From: Karalla daura
Lineage: Eukaryota; Chordata; Actinopteri; Chaetodontiformes; Leiognathidae
Length of the DNA stretch: 64,000 nucleotides
Direction of reading: 5' to 3'
Assembly (NCBI GenBank): GCA_029224185.1
Contig: CM055192.1
Span: 14,534,739-14,598,738 of the forward strand
Shown: positions 43,253 to 56,749 of the stretch, piece after piece
How positions within the stretch are numbered: the first letter of the stretch is position 1
Layout: the number at the start of each line of letters is the position of its first letter
Translations under genes and position numbers: made by a program
Notes under the pieces: model-generated
What the model was told of the DNA's origin: nothing
Database searches by the model: none
What the model saw: the letters and a program-made list of their open reading frames with translations, nothing else

Positions 43253-43370
43253 GGAGGACTAATTAGCATCCTCAGCGGTTAATTATGACAGAGTCAGAGT
43301 TTGGAGACATGGTTGCTCATTATTTAGCTTTGTGTGGAGGAACATGCTAATTAAAGAGAAATCATCCCAC
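43253..43370. promoter_or_regulatory. Homeodomain-motif cluster past the poly(A) site
   Basis: CTAATTAG (43259-43266), TTAATTATG (43279-43287) and GCTAATTAAAG (43346-43356) within 100 bp, followed by CCCACGTGATGG. No coding potential. A candidate enhancer by motif density only. Confidence 0.3.
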
Positions 43371-43399
43371 GTGATGGTGTCTGTTGTTTCTTCCCGACG

Positions 43400-45225
43400 C
43401 CTTCAAAGCTTTTCGCTTAAACCCGAGATCAGAAACAATACAAATGAGACACCTTGAGTGGAATTATTTTTGCAATAATGAACCGACTTTTTTTTCTTTT
43501 TGCTCTATCTTCCTGTTTGCTTTCACCTCCGTTTGCACCGCGGCTCGCACAGGTGTTGGCGCCTCATTTTGCCCCGCGTGCAAATCCAGTTTCTTGCTTT
43601 TCTTTTTTTTTAAACTTTTTAGTCTCCCTCTTGGGTTCATTTCGGGCTGCGTCCCCTTGGCACTTTTGACCAAAGTGTATGACACGATTAGAAGTCTTAA
43701 GTGATACAAATGTTATTACCCTAAATTGTTTTGTATCTCAACTCAAATTCTTTTGAAAGTCACAAGTGTTTTAACTTCCAGCTGGTGCGCGTGGCCTGTA
43801 GGGCTCTGTAGGCGAGCGGAGGTCAAACAAACAAAAGAAGAAAGCATCACATTGATCTTCTCTGGACTCCCGACGGATACTCAAATGAAACGCGTTGCTA
43901 CGATTTATCACAAGGACGTTTGCTCAGCGCGGACAAAGTAGCGTCCGACCCTGAGGTACGAGTTGAGCGTCTGACAAACGGCACATTGTGTTTCATACGG
44001 GCGAAGGAACGACTCGACTGAGGCTGTAAATACCGGAGAGGAGGAGAGAACATCCAAGTTGAAAGGAATTTGAGGTTATGAATGTGTATTACATATATAT
44101 GCCCCTGCCCCTGCCCCCACCACTCACGTCATAGACGTTACTGAATCACATCCAAAGCAAAAAGAGAGTCCACTTTAATCACAAATGGTTATTATCATAC
44201 ATGTTTATACGAGTCACACGTCCACTAAACGTATGAAATGTCACATGACGCCCCCCCCCGCGGATGGTGAATGTGCGGAGACGTGCGTGAGATTAGTCGA
44301 TGAGCGTGCCGGGCTGAAATCTACCTGAATGGGCTCCGCTCTTTGTGGACGTCGATGGGAGTGTGACTCCACTTGACACGGGAAGCGGCTCAGCCGTCAC
44401 TGATTTGTGCTCGAGTGTGCGCGCATGTGCGTGTGTGCGCGTGTGCAGCCTGGAAGGTGCTCGGTTTCGTCGCCATTGCTGCTGCTGCTGTGACATTATT
44501 GTGATGATTTCACCACTCAGCTCCTCTGTAAGTGCCACGGTCTGTGCATTACGCGCTGTAATATTTGTGTGTTTATTCTTGCAGATTTTCAGCGATGTGT
44601 TTACTCACTTCTCACCCCCGTCTCCTCCTCTCCACCCCCCCCCTCCCCTTTTTGGCAAACAGAGAGAGTCTTACTTAGTCAAATGAGAGTCAGACAGATG
44701 CTGTATGTTTTGTCAGCTCCCAGCGTGTTGAAATCGGCAGCTCCTTGCTCTGAAAAACGCGAAGGCGGCGATGGCGCCTTCGCAGACGATTGTCGGTGAC
44801 CTCATCTACGAACACGCGCGGAAAAACACCGTTTAGTACGCCGGGAGTCGTCAGGCTCGACTCGCAAAGTTGTTCCGACACTTTTCTGCGTTGTTATCCT
44901 TTCAGTGTGACGGCGCGATGGCAAATCCAGGATGTGAACAGTCGCTAACAACTCTTCGGGGGCGGCGTGCTTTGGCGCGTCGCTGCTCCCCAGTTACGCC
45001 TCATGCCGAGGGGGGGGGGGTGGGTCGTCCAGTTCCTCATCTCGTGCTGGTTTTCGCCCGCTCCCACAGGTCCGTCTGTGAAAGGTACGCGGCCCTGAGT
45101 GCGTCATTCTTTGGCGCTTTCAGGTCGGGGCCCTCGAGGGCCTGAATGGCTTTGAATGGGGCGAGGACGAAGAATGAAGGAGAAGCTGGGTGGCCCACTC
45201 GACTGCGCAGCCTGGTCTGTGCGTG

Positions 45226-45267
<42 letters not shown>

Positions 45268-47302
45268 TGTGTGTTTTATAGTCTTTGTGGTATTGATATG
45301 GAGGTATAGATAGTGGCAAAGCGGAGCAGCTGTTCAAATTCGACCGCGTGTTAAATAACCACGTCCGATCCCCTGCTTAATACTAACACCCACAACAAAC
45401 AGACTAGCTCTCCCTCTCCACCCCCCCACCCCCCCCTCCCCCGATGTAAACTGTAAATCTGATTAATTACTGCGAATATATAATTCTCTGTCTATCCCCG
45501 GCTCACGCACTCGCCTCGCTCGCCTGCACACACAGCGCCGTACAGTACGAGGTGATTATGTGGCAATTACAGCCGTCGCAGTGACAAAACGAAAGCCGAT
45601 CCTTGGAGGGGAACAAAAAAACAAGGGGAAACGGAGGAAATGTCACTCCAACTTTCCAGCCCATCCAGAGATTTTCGGCGCTCTGAATCGCGCCCGTTCT
45701 CTCTTTTGATCATCACCGCTGCTGCCTCTCTACGATACACAGACGGATTATTCCCCCTAAATCTCCCAAATCCCTAATCCTATTTATCTCAACGCCACAC
45801 AAAAAAAAAAGGTGCTCTCTTCCCACTGCTCAGCTCGTGTGTACAGTAGAGTCTACTCGTACGTCTGCGAGGACGCGGGAGGTTGGCGCTCCAGGTTGGG
45901 CTCTCTGCAGAAAAGCCCCTTTCACATCTTTTCTTTCTTTAAGGAGTTTCTGACGTCGAGGTAGGATTGGATTCACGCCACTTCCTGTCGTTCAGTGATG
46001 GGTTTGTGAAGTGGGTCAAGGAAATAGAAGTTGATTTCAAGCACAAATAAACCCCCAGAGTACATCCAGCTTTCATGATGTTTGAGGAGTATTTACATCG
46101 TTTTTTTTTCTTTTCTCGACATGAAGTTAAGGGAACTACATAACCTACATTATTCACATGTGTGATTCAAGAGACAATTGCAGTGATGGAGGGACAGTGT
46201 CTGAACACCTGATGCACCACCCAAGTCCAATAACAGGGATACTTACCACGATCGGAAGCGCTAAACTTGCTTCTAGGTGTGTGTGTGTGCGTGTGTGTGT
46301 GTGAACTGGTGACCTCCTGCCCCATGAATGTTTTTTTTGTTTTGGCTGTTTTTGGTCTTTTCACTGCACCTTTGTGGATGCCGTGGCATCACTAACGTGC
46401 AGCGAATTCATTGGAGCTCTTCGCGTCGGGTGCAAACAGCTGCCTGCGGAGGTGCAAATGGCGGTAATGAGAGCAGCGTGAGGCAAAGCGGCCGTGTCGA
46501 GAACTCGTCGCCGTAAAACGCTTTCATGCCGCCTTTTGATTTCGTGACTGATTTCGCCTGGATGGCGGGGTTAATTGGGAGACGCGTGTTTGTATCGGCC
46601 TCGCTGTATGTGCACGGGCATCGCAGGGACGGTGGAACGGGAAGCGGGACGAGCTGCTCCCAGATTAGACCGAATGCGCGCAAATACGAGCAGGGGATAA
46701 CGAGTGCTGCTGCAAGCGCGAACAAAACCCGTCCTCTAAAACCATTACATCTTGTTACGCTGTCTCCCAGCCTCCTCCTCTTCCTCCTCCTCCTCTTTTC
46801 CCTCTCTCTGCCTTCCTCCTCTCCTCCTTCCAGCATCGTTTATGTTTCTCCCCTCCCTCCATTCTAGCTCGTTCCAAATCCTTTGTCTTCCAAGACATTT
46901 TGCTTTTCTCGTTTTTCTTTTCTCTTTTTGTCCCTCCAGGCCCCACGCTCCTTCCCTCCCCCCTTGCTCCCTCATCTTCCTCTTTGTTTTCCACAAGTTC
47001 CTGTTTATCTTGTATTTGTTAAAGCGATTTTCTCTCCTCTTCTCCTCTCAGAAAATATACTCCCCTTTCCTCTCCTTTATCTCCCCTGAGCTTATTTCCT
47101 CTTTTTCCTCACGTTTTTCTGACACCCCTTCCTCCCCAGGTAGTCTAGTGTGCCTTGCACCTGTGTGTGTGTGTGTGTGTGTTTGTCTGTGTGTTAATGA
47201 GCTTAGAGCTGTCTCCCTCCCAAGGTGAGGTGCCATGCTGAGGTGATCAGCACTGCTGGAGCTGCAGGTATCAACCACAAACACCTGCCAGGTTGAGCAC
47301 TA

Positions 47303-47345
<43 letters not shown>

Positions 47346-48490
47346 GACACACACACACATGCACGCACACATGCGCTCCTACACACCCACACACTCACAC
47401 ACAAAGAAAATAATTTCCTCCTCCCGTCTCCTCACTGGCACACATATAAATGCAGAATAAATCTTTACTTTGCTCTTGCACAAACAGTGGAGAAACACAC
47501 ATACACATTAAATACAGTATGTTTAATCTCTCGTTCTCTCTCTCTCTCTCTCACACACACATACACACACACACACACACAGCTGACTGCTGCACAAGGG
47601 CGATAGCACAACTCTGTCCTGTCAACATGCAGGATAATCAGCTGCTGGGGATTGTGGGTAAGCTGTAATAATCCCTCGCATGGAATATGGAAAGCATCAG
47701 AGAGTTATTCAATAGGACAGAGATAAAGGTGTGTGTGTGTGTTTGTTTGTGTGTGTGCGTGCGTGTGTATGTGTGTGTAAAAGAGGCAGAGAGGCTCTTC
47801 CATCTTTAATATGCATCTTCACCTGAAGCCGGCTGTCAGTTGGAGTTATTGGAGGAAAGAAAGCAGCATCTAAACATCAGCCCAGCCCCCCTCCCGGAGA
47901 GGCTGCAGCTGTCTGCGACGCTCCCTGCCAGAGCCACTAAGTCTTAATTAACAGCTACACCCTGAACAAGCCTCATTTAGTCACAGAAACTCCCAGGAAC
48001 ACTCATCACATTCGCCTGTCAGGAGGCAAACTCTCTGCGGATCAGAGCCTCCAACTCACATCTTCATCGCCGCAGCGTCACAGTGTCGCCGCCTACACTC
48101 CCATGCGACATGCACACACCCTCCCCTGTTTTTTTCGTACCTTTTGGACTGGAGTTTGTCTCTTATCTAGATCTGTCAAAGAAAACGAAGAAGGAGAATC
48201 GTCCTTGTCGGAGCGTAATCTTTACAGTGAGCGGGTCTAGAGTATACTGGGATTGTCTGTAATGCCTTTCCACCGGATTATCCACCAAAACAAAGAAGCT
48301 CTCAGCGGGAAGTGATTCTAGGTTGAGCTCTGTCTCTCAGTGGGAACCATTGTTAGTGAGAAATAATCCTATAGTGCGATACATTATACCGTTCGATCCG
48401 GGAGGTGAAACTTGCCCAGAGGTCAGATCCGATGATGTTTGCAGGAAGGGGTGTCTGTCCGATCGGCTCCTGTTGTATTATTTTCTCCTC
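43400..48490. other. Gene-free downstream flank
   Basis: Some CpG-rich parts (44740-45130), GT array at 45228-45275, CT-rich tract at 46770-47060, CA arrays at 47303-47360 and 47552-47582, GT near 47730-47780. Open frames here are short or compositionally driven. No exon supported. Confidence 0.45.
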
Positions 48491-48660
48491 CATCCATTAT
48501 CTTCCGGAAATGCACCCTGACAGGACCGGTCTCTGGTCCATCCAAAGATACACACACCTTTCACTCTCACATTCACACCTTGGACCAAACCCACACACAC
48601 ACAGGGAAAACATACAATCTGCACAGAGAGAGAGAGAGATCCTCAGGGATCATGCCTTCA
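48490..48660 (-). mobile_element. SINE-like repeat fragment
   Basis: The plus strand reads the repeat backwards: TCCATCCATTATCTTCCG, then ACACACCTTTCACTCTCACA and GGACCAAACCCACACACACA. Only the 3' half is recognisable. Confidence 0.5.
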
Positions 48661-49185
48661 ATTAATTCTGTTGTGTGAGCCTGCATCGAAATCTCGTCCT
48701 GGCCGTTCATTAACTTTATTTACTGTTTATTTTTTGTGCGTTAACCAGTGATTGTGATTCATGAGTCTGAGCTGAGCTCATCCACTCTCTCATTTGCGGT
48801 GGAATTGATCACAGAATTGGCGAGCAGTTTTCAGCCGCACGGCTCCAGGGCTCTCCTCCCCCAGGACTGAAAGCTCATCACCTATTGATCTCCCGGGTTG
48901 ATGGCTATAAACTAGGGTCTGCTGATCAGAGACATTGATTACCTTTTTTCCGCGAATCATTCCATGTATTCCCGACCACATGCTTTTCTCCCTTTGACTT
49001 GACTCCTACTTGCTCCCAAACGCAACATTCGTGGCTGATAATTAGATGAGAAAAAAAAGAAAGGGGAGGGGGGGATAAGAAACTTGCTCATCAATCTTCA
49101 GGATGCAAAGGAAATTAAAACTCCTTTGTCTCCCCGTGGGTCATGCTAATCCTCTGTCTTTATTCTTTTAGACTTGGCACTGCAG

Positions 49186-49222
<37 letters not shown>

Positions 49223-51501
49223 GCATAATTATGGCAGAGGAAATGGCTAACAGCGGATACAGATCCTAAACGGTGTGGGTCCTCCCCAGAGTCCGGATTT
49301 TCAAGGGTTTTAATCAGTTAAATATGTGCGTGGCTACGTGGCTAATCTGCTGGTTAATCTCACTAACACTTTTTATGGGATTGCTCGCTGCGGCGAGGAT
49401 TACCGCACCACAGATCACAACCTGATTTCCATAATCCTCCTCTTCTGATAAAACTCTGTTTGTCCCCCATCCTGTCCTTTTGTCAGACAGTGAAACGTCT
49501 CCCGTTTATTTTGCAGATTTTTTTTTTTGGTGTAGTCACTGCAAAGGCGATATCGTTTAGACCAACACAGTGTCTCAATATCAAAGGGAAAAACACATAC
49601 AACATATATAAACATATATGGAGAGTCGTCTATAGGGAAATGTAGTCATCACAGAGAACTGACACATGAGTGTAGAAGCATTACTTTTCCATCTGTATAA
49701 ACGTCCAAGAAAAAACATATTTTTATCAATCCAAACTTGTCGGACAAATCGTGAAAATCTGCTTCTCCTTCCTGATGAAATCAAACTCCATTTTTCAGCT
49801 GCCTTCTGACAGTGTTATTACTTTCGGTCACCGCAGTCTCTGCAATTCTTGGATCTCACCGAGTCTGCTCTAACAGGCTGTTAGCTCCGTATTTTGTATT
49901 AAAAAACCAAATTAGTAGCCGCTTCTGGAAGACGGCCTATATATTCATCTGAGTCTTGGGGAGAGTGTCAGTGAGCCTGGCGTCCATCGTGGCAGTGTGC
50001 TGCCTGCCATCAGGAATACACATTATGCATTTTATCAAGGGGTAGAGAAGTCCCCTGAAGCTTGCTCTGTGTTGCTCGTTATACTGTGTTCAAACGCACA
50101 TGAAAAGGAGAGACCAGAGAGATGCAAGTTTGCCACGAGGGCTTAGACTGCAGTAGCCAGCCTGTCAGAGCTGGCAGCGTTTTCAAAGTCGTGTCTTATT
50201 CACATGTAAGAAAATATCTAGTTTGTACGTTGGAATTTTTTTTTTTTAAGCCGCGCTTTTTCTGCCATACTTGTTTGTTTAGCTGGTCGTCGCGTTTTGC
50301 CCGAGCAAAGCGAATGCGTGCTTGTCGGGCGGGATGGATTTCAAACACACCAAACTAGAAATGCCGCTTATGAAGAATTGTATTTCAAGCCGTATGTTAT
50401 AATCAGGTATGTTGTATTATCTCAATATTGACTGTTAGGATTATAATAATGATACTGAGCAAGAACAAATGTGTACTCCGTCAGTTTGTCTCCGGGAGAG
50501 CGGCATTTCGTGAGCTGTATGTATGGAAGTTTGCGTGTATGTGTGTGTCTGTGCAACATATTTGCCAGTGCGATTTCTTCTCTTTTTTTTATCTCTCTCT
50601 GTCTCTCTCCACTAGCCTCCATTTTCTGCTCCGAGGGTCCGGAGAATCCCCTCATGTGGAGAGGGCCTATGATAAAGTAAGTAGGGAGAAACGTGGGGAG
50701 GAAGGGAGGAGGAGGGGGAGGAGGAGGAGGAGGAGAGGAGTGGGGGAGGAGAAAGAGAGAAGGAGGAGAGGTTTGGTGGGGTGGAGGATGAGGAGGAGGA
50801 GGAGGAAAGGATGTTGAGATGGAAGAGGACTGAGAATTAGGCTGGGAGTTGAATACGATCGGGGGAGGAGAGACAGTAGGAAGCCGATCAGAAGGAGGAG
50901 AACAAGGGGAGGATGAAGGGAGGAGGAGAAGGGGGAGGAGGAGGAGGAGGAGGAGGGGAGAACAGACGTTCAGTGGGGATGGCGGTGGAAATGGGGCTTT
51001 AACTGTATTACATTCTGGCAGCTCCATCTCCATCACTTTGTGGGCGAGTGTGTAAGCTCATGTGTTTACTTGAAGACTGTGTGTGTGTGTATGTGTGTGC
51101 CTGTGTGTGTGTGTGCGTGTGTGTGTGTAAATGTGTGTGTGTGTGTGTGTTAGTATCACCCCCGTGGGGCCTTTACTCTGCCAGTGCTCAGCAATAATCA
51201 GCCTCTATCTCTCTCCTGATCCATCTCCACCTCTACGTCTCCCCTGCTACTATCACTCACCCCCCTCCCCCCGCACGCTCCACTCCTCCCCCTCGTCCAC
51301 TCTCCAACACACCCACTCCTCCCACTCTGCACACACACACACACAGGCACACACAAAGATTGTGCAGATTGGTGTGTGTTTGCGTGTGCGTGAATCGATT
51401 CAGCCTCTGCCCTTTCTAAGCACTCTACAAGCACCATTGGCCTCTCACTCTCCACTGAGCAGCATCTGTTTCACACTCCACTACTGCTGTATGCCATTTC
51501 A

Positions 51502-51540
<39 letters not shown>

Positions 51541-52700
51541 AATTCATACGTCTCTCTGTCCTTGTCCGCCCTCTCTCTTTTGTCTTTCACTGCCGCCATT
51601 ATTCTCACACTCTTCTTGCAAATCTGATTTCTATCCAAGCTCTCGCTGTCTCCCGGCCCGTCCAATTCCCCCTCCGCGCTCCGTATTGATTAATGCTCAG
51701 TCGGACTGAGTGAAAAATCTTAAAGGAGTTTACAGATTATCGATAATAAGGGTTTAACTGAGGGTTTTTGATGGCTTCTTGGTGGGAGCCCAGGTTTTAA
51801 AAAGCCTAATTGCTCAATGGCTTATGGTCCTATGACCCACTAATTGAGTCTATCTGGCCAGATGGGAAGGATTGCGGTGTCCGTTAAATGTCACACAGTG
51901 CGGGTGGGAAACCTCCAGCCTCTGGGATGAATATGGCCCCGGAGACCATTTGATTCAAGCTGCGAGCGCTAAAGAAAACAACATAAAACATTAGAGTCCT
52001 ATGACATCTTAATTTGCGGGCGAGTGTGTGCGAAACAACCGCAGGCATTTGGCGAGAGCTTTCGGGACGTGTAAAGAAAAACAAAAGGGGAATGAGCATC
52101 GTTGCTACGCAGTCTAATGTGGCGGCAGCAGATGTGCCCGGCAACCCTGAACATGAAATCACTGAGCTGCAAAGTAGTGATCAGCTGCTGTCAGCAGCTC
52201 TCTGGCAGGTGCTCTGATTAAGATGGAGCCTGAGTGTCATCTTCAGCTGTAGCACGGCGCCGGGAAGAATATCACAGCACAGAACAAGCCTGATACACAA
52301 CCAACAAACACCATCAGCCAAACCTAAATTCCAGGACGATAAAGCGTCTCTGTCACCGTGCGATGTATATGACGTACTCACCCACTCATTTGACTTAATC
52401 TCAGTATCATAGCTGCAGATCGGGCACGTGTTCCACTCAGTAACAGAGTGTACGACATTGTCCTCTACGGATCAGCGCCTCATTTTAACTATCTTCTCCA
52501 TCTTACCACAACCCGGGTTGCAATGAACTTTGCGAGAACATACTGTGCTTTAGTGATGATGTAAACTCCCGGCTCCTTTATGGACCATTTTGGGGTTTAT
52601 GGGCTCGGTGACACTTGGATTTATAACGGCGATAAATCCGCCCCGGTTTGATTGCCTGCCATCAGCCGGGTTGACATGCAGAGGCTCATTAAACCGAGCA
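48660..52700. other. Gene-free stretch
   Basis: CA array at 49190-49220; GGA-repeats at 50697-50815 and 50918-50957, whose minus-strand frame of 204 codons is repeat translation; GT tracts at 51080-51150; CT at 51509-51538. 49860-50100 and 51720-52130 are quieter and could hold conserved elements. Confidence 0.45.
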
Positions 52701-52704
52701 GAAG

Positions 52705-52800
52705 CGTGGTCATCCACTTATCGGAAGGTTGGTGGTTGGTGGTCCCCGCCCCTGCAGCCTCCATGTCAAAGTGTTGTTGGGTGAGATACTGAGGACTAAA
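52705..52800 (+). mobile_element. Fragment of a dispersed teleost repeat
   Basis: CGGAAGGTTGGTGGTTGGTG, CCCCTGCAGCCTCCATGTCA and AAGTGTTGTTGGGTGAGATA follow the order of an abundant fish repeat (tRNA-like box B, then 'GTGTCCTTGGGCAAGACAC'). Diverged. Confidence 0.5.
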
Positions 52801-53560
52801 ATGTGGATGTGGATGCGGATGGAGCCACAGCCACCAGTCGCTCCCTCCACGGCCTGCCGCTTCCACAACTCAAGGACACGTGAGGTCAAAAGTCATGCAC
52901 ACCTTTCCCTTTTTCTGTTCCTCTCCACAGCTGAGGTAAATTTGCACATCCAGCTTAGTTATATTTGAGGACACATTTGGATCTACAAACACACGGCGGA
53001 GCTGTGGCAAATTGAGGTGTGGCTGCTCTTCTGTATCTAGCCGGCGGAGGAGAAAAGGCTTCCCGCCTGTTATCGCGGCACTGTCAGGTAGCACTGACTC
53101 TGAATAAAGGCAGTTAGTGTGCATCTCTAATTTCCCAGGGAGCGACCGCAAGACGGGCTGTGACTCATAGCTCGGAGAGGAGATAATTACTGTTTCCTCC
53201 TCACCTCGCCTCCTCTCCTCCCCCTCCATCTCTCCCTCGACTTTCTCGTCTCTTTTTTTTTTTTCTTTCCGCCGCTCTGCCTCTCCAGCTGAGTGATTAC
53301 CCCTCATTAAAAATCAGAATAAAACATTGTTAGCGCAGATCGTTAGGGCCCTCTCTCCCTCCTTTCTCTCACCAGCTACTCCGTCGTTAGCACTCAGCGC
53401 CGGCACTAAACGAGCGGCCTTTGAGGAATGTTATTCTAATTCCAATTAGCTCTTCAGGCTTGGAGGGAAGCCAAGTCGACGAGAAAAACACTAAAACCAC
53501 GCGCACGCGCGCGCCAGTAAGGAGCTGAGCGGCAAGGGAAGCACACACACACTCACACTG

Positions 53561-53593
<33 letters not shown>

Positions 53594-53640
53594 CATGCAT
53601 AAATACAGTGAAGTGATGTGCACACTCATTTTCAAGAGAC

Positions 53641-53675
<35 letters not shown>

Positions 53676-53931
53676 AAGCGACACACACTGAATGCTCTGA
53701 GAATAGCAGCGGCTAATGGCTTTGGCAGCACTCTCACAGGGACCTGAAGAGCAATTAGGCTCCAAACTACACATTGTAAATCCCCTCTGATTACTGTGAG
53801 TGTGTGTGTGTGCGTGTGTGTGTGTGTCTGCGTCTGTGTGTGTGTGTGTGTCTGTGTGTTAAGCGCTGTTTATCTGCCACCAATTACCTTGCCCTGCCAC
53901 AAGAGACGCTCACTGGATAAATGGAATCTAT

Positions 53932-53976
<45 letters not shown>

Positions 53977-54051
53977 TAGGCTAAGACCAAGCACACACAC
54001 TTGTTCACCGCATGCTCTCAGGTAAATGTGCACAGTCATACAGCGAGCAGG

Positions 54052-54103
<52 letters not shown>

Positions 54104-54478
54104 GCGCACACACACACACATGCACATAGTCATATAAACACACATAGACAAATACACACTCCGAGTAGCTGTCTTATCAGTTTATGCTGGTGTGACTGGA
54201 GGATTTAGTCACATGACCTGCAAGACAGGAGCAGCCAGGCGCCAAAACTAATTTCCACCTTCAAAGACTCCCTTATCTCCTCAGACGCTGTGTGTGTGTG
54301 TATGTGTGTGTGTGTGTGTGTTGCCTGCATTTGAGCGCACGCGAGTGTGTGTGTGGCTGATGATCTGATGTCCTCTGACAGAAAGACTCGCAGCAAATCA
54401 TGTATCACTGTCTCATCTGCATCAGCCAGGCACACACACGCACACACACACACACACTCACACACGCACATACACACA

Positions 54479-54516
<38 letters not shown>

Positions 54517-56560
54517 CATATAGACACTCAACACGGAAAGCAAGACAGAAAGAGAAAGACAGATAGATGGATGTATCGAGAGAGGACACACACATGCACA
54601 CACACACTCACGCACACACATATACACACACACACACACTCAGAGCAGTGCAGGGTGAGGTGGAGACAGTAGGAGTGAGGGAATAGCAGATAGGGCAAGT
54701 GAAGGATGTGAAGCGTGGAAAGAGATGGTGGGAGAGATGGATTTTAAAGAGGGAGGGGAGACACAAAGACGAGCCACATCTGATCCACTGTCATATTTCT
54801 TTCAAACAACAGATAAAAAAAGAAAAAAAAAAAACCTTCGGCCTCGACAAAAGCCACAGTTCAGGTGATGTGGGGATGCAGGGAGAGACAACGATCTGTA
54901 TTCCAACAGCTCGCGTTTCACACACGCTTCTGGGGGGAAGCGGCTCTTATCCGAGCCGCGGAGGAAAATATCAAAGGTGAGCACGCGCAGAAAGCAACAG
55001 TGCTTCAAAAAAACACCACACCTGGAGGTACGAGGGCTTCCAGCCTCAGCAGCCTCAGCAGCAGCCTCAGCAGAGGCAGCAGCGGTGCTGCTGGTGGTAG
55101 TGGTGGTGTGTTGTATATTTCATGGTGCTCTTTTGAAGTTGTCCCTACATTTTCCACTGGCTCTTCAAAGGTCGAGGCTGCAACTGCGTTTCATCATCAC
55201 CCCCCTCCCTCCCACCCTTCCTCCCTCACACCACCACCACCACTCTCTCCACCCCCCCTCCTGCTCCCCCTGATGTTTCGCCCGTGCTGTATTCTCTCTG
55301 TTCCGTCCTCTTGCTTCTTCCTGCTCTTCCTCTGTCAGCTGTGATTTCTTTCAAAATCAGTGGAAATCAAATCGTATCTAATGCCCGGCGACCGATCTGT
55401 GATGCTGCGAGGAGGCACAAAGAGAGCAGACGCGGCGCCTTCCTGACCTACATGATAAACCTCGAATCAAAACACAGATCAGAAGGGAGAGTGAAATATC
55501 TGTGTGTGTGTGTGTGTGTGGGCGAGAAGACATATGCTACACGCTCGTCTTATATGTGCGTACGATACATCATGCATGCACGTGTGTACGTTAGGGTCGG
55601 CGCGTTTGTTATTTCTGGTCTAATTGTCTGCGTGGAAATATCACAGTGATGTAAAACTGTTGCAAATGAGCTGATTGCTAATCAGGTGCATCAGAGTGAC
55701 GACACCATCCCGGGCTGTAATTGCTCTGCTAATGATACACGCAAAGTCAGACAGGGCGTGCCTGTACTGTGTGTGTGTGTGTGTGTGTGTGCGTGTGCGT
55801 GCAGGAAATGCTTCTTGTGTGTGACCTATTTGTTAATGTTTGTTCTTGCCCTTGTGTAAGTGTGTGCGTGCGTGCGTGCCTGCGTGTGTGTGTGTGTGTG
55901 CGCGCGCGTGTGCACGCGTGTTGCTGTGTGCAATTTGTTGTCCACATCATATCCATTAGCATCCTCCTGACCTGGAGCTGTTCCAGCCAATCAGATTTTA
56001 GTGTGCTGTCAGCAGGTGTCGTCAGCTCGTTGTGAGATTTATCAAAGTGACGGAGCGCACCGCACAGCACGACAGCAGCATTTATCTCTCTCCCCCTCTC
56101 TCTCCCTCTCTCTCCCTCTCTCTCCCTCTCTCTCCCTCTCTCTCCCTCTCTCTCCCTCTTTCTCCCTCTTTCTCCATCTCTCTCTTTCTCTCACCCCTCC
56201 ATTCTCTATCACTCTCCACTACACACACACACACGCGTACGCACATTGGTGCACCCCATGAGAGTGACATCAGCATCACATTATTTACTGCAGAGGCCAA
56301 AGAGATGCTCACGCTGTAAGAAGGGAAATAAAAATTACTGACAAGTCATGTGCAGATGTGCTGTGACATAAGAGGCAAGCAAAACAATGCAAACAACAAT
56401 TAGATCAAGCAGAGGAACAAGAGGAGAGAGAGAAAAAGGAAACATAATAGAGGATGCAGCTCAGACTGCAAACCAGTTATGAGAAACAATGTTGTAAACA
56501 TATGGAAATTAGTCTGTAATAAGACAAGTAAGGAAATATGGAATAGCATACTGTGATGAT

Positions 56561-56594
<34 letters not shown>

Positions 56595-56700
56595 GTGTAC
56601 TCATACTAATTTAATATGAAGGATTTAAAATGAGACATATAGTAAGAGCCACTTTGTGCAAACTAAACCAGATTTATTTAGTGAATGGTGACATGATTGT
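52800..56700. other. Gene-free stretch dense in CA arrays
   Basis: CA arrays at 53560-53591, 53645-53673, 53935-53973, 54053-54098, 54428-54515 and 54590-54640; GT at 55500-55519 and 55770-55800; a CAG-rich piece at 55035-55095; a TCTCTCCCTC repeat at 56091-56190; TA at 56566-56592. No gene. Confidence 0.6.
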
Positions 56701-56710
56701 AATGTATGGG

Positions 56711-56746
56711 TTAGGGTTAGGGTTAGGGTTAGGGTTAGGGTTAGGG
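56711..56746 (+). repeat. Interstitial telomere-like (TTAGGG)6
   Basis: Six exact tandem TTAGGG units preceded by GGG and followed by TTACC. Vertebrate telomere motif well inside a chromosome arm. Confidence 0.95.
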
Positions 56747-56749
56747 TTA

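Noticed and set aside
50422..51036. 204-codon minus-strand open frame
   Set aside because: Mostly translation of GGA/CCT repeats (Ser/Pro-rich); no domain and no splice context.
51131..51709. 192-codon frame rich in Ser/Leu/Pro
   Set aside because: CT- and CA-rich low-complexity DNA; no homology recognised.
51860..51970. Possible DNA-transposon remnant (GGCCCCGGAGACCATTTGAT)
   Set aside because: The phrase resembles a dispersed repeat, but too little is recognisable to call ends or family.
54977..55273. Ala/Ser-rich frame over CAG/CCT-rich DNA
   Set aside because: Low-complexity translation without splice signals or domain.
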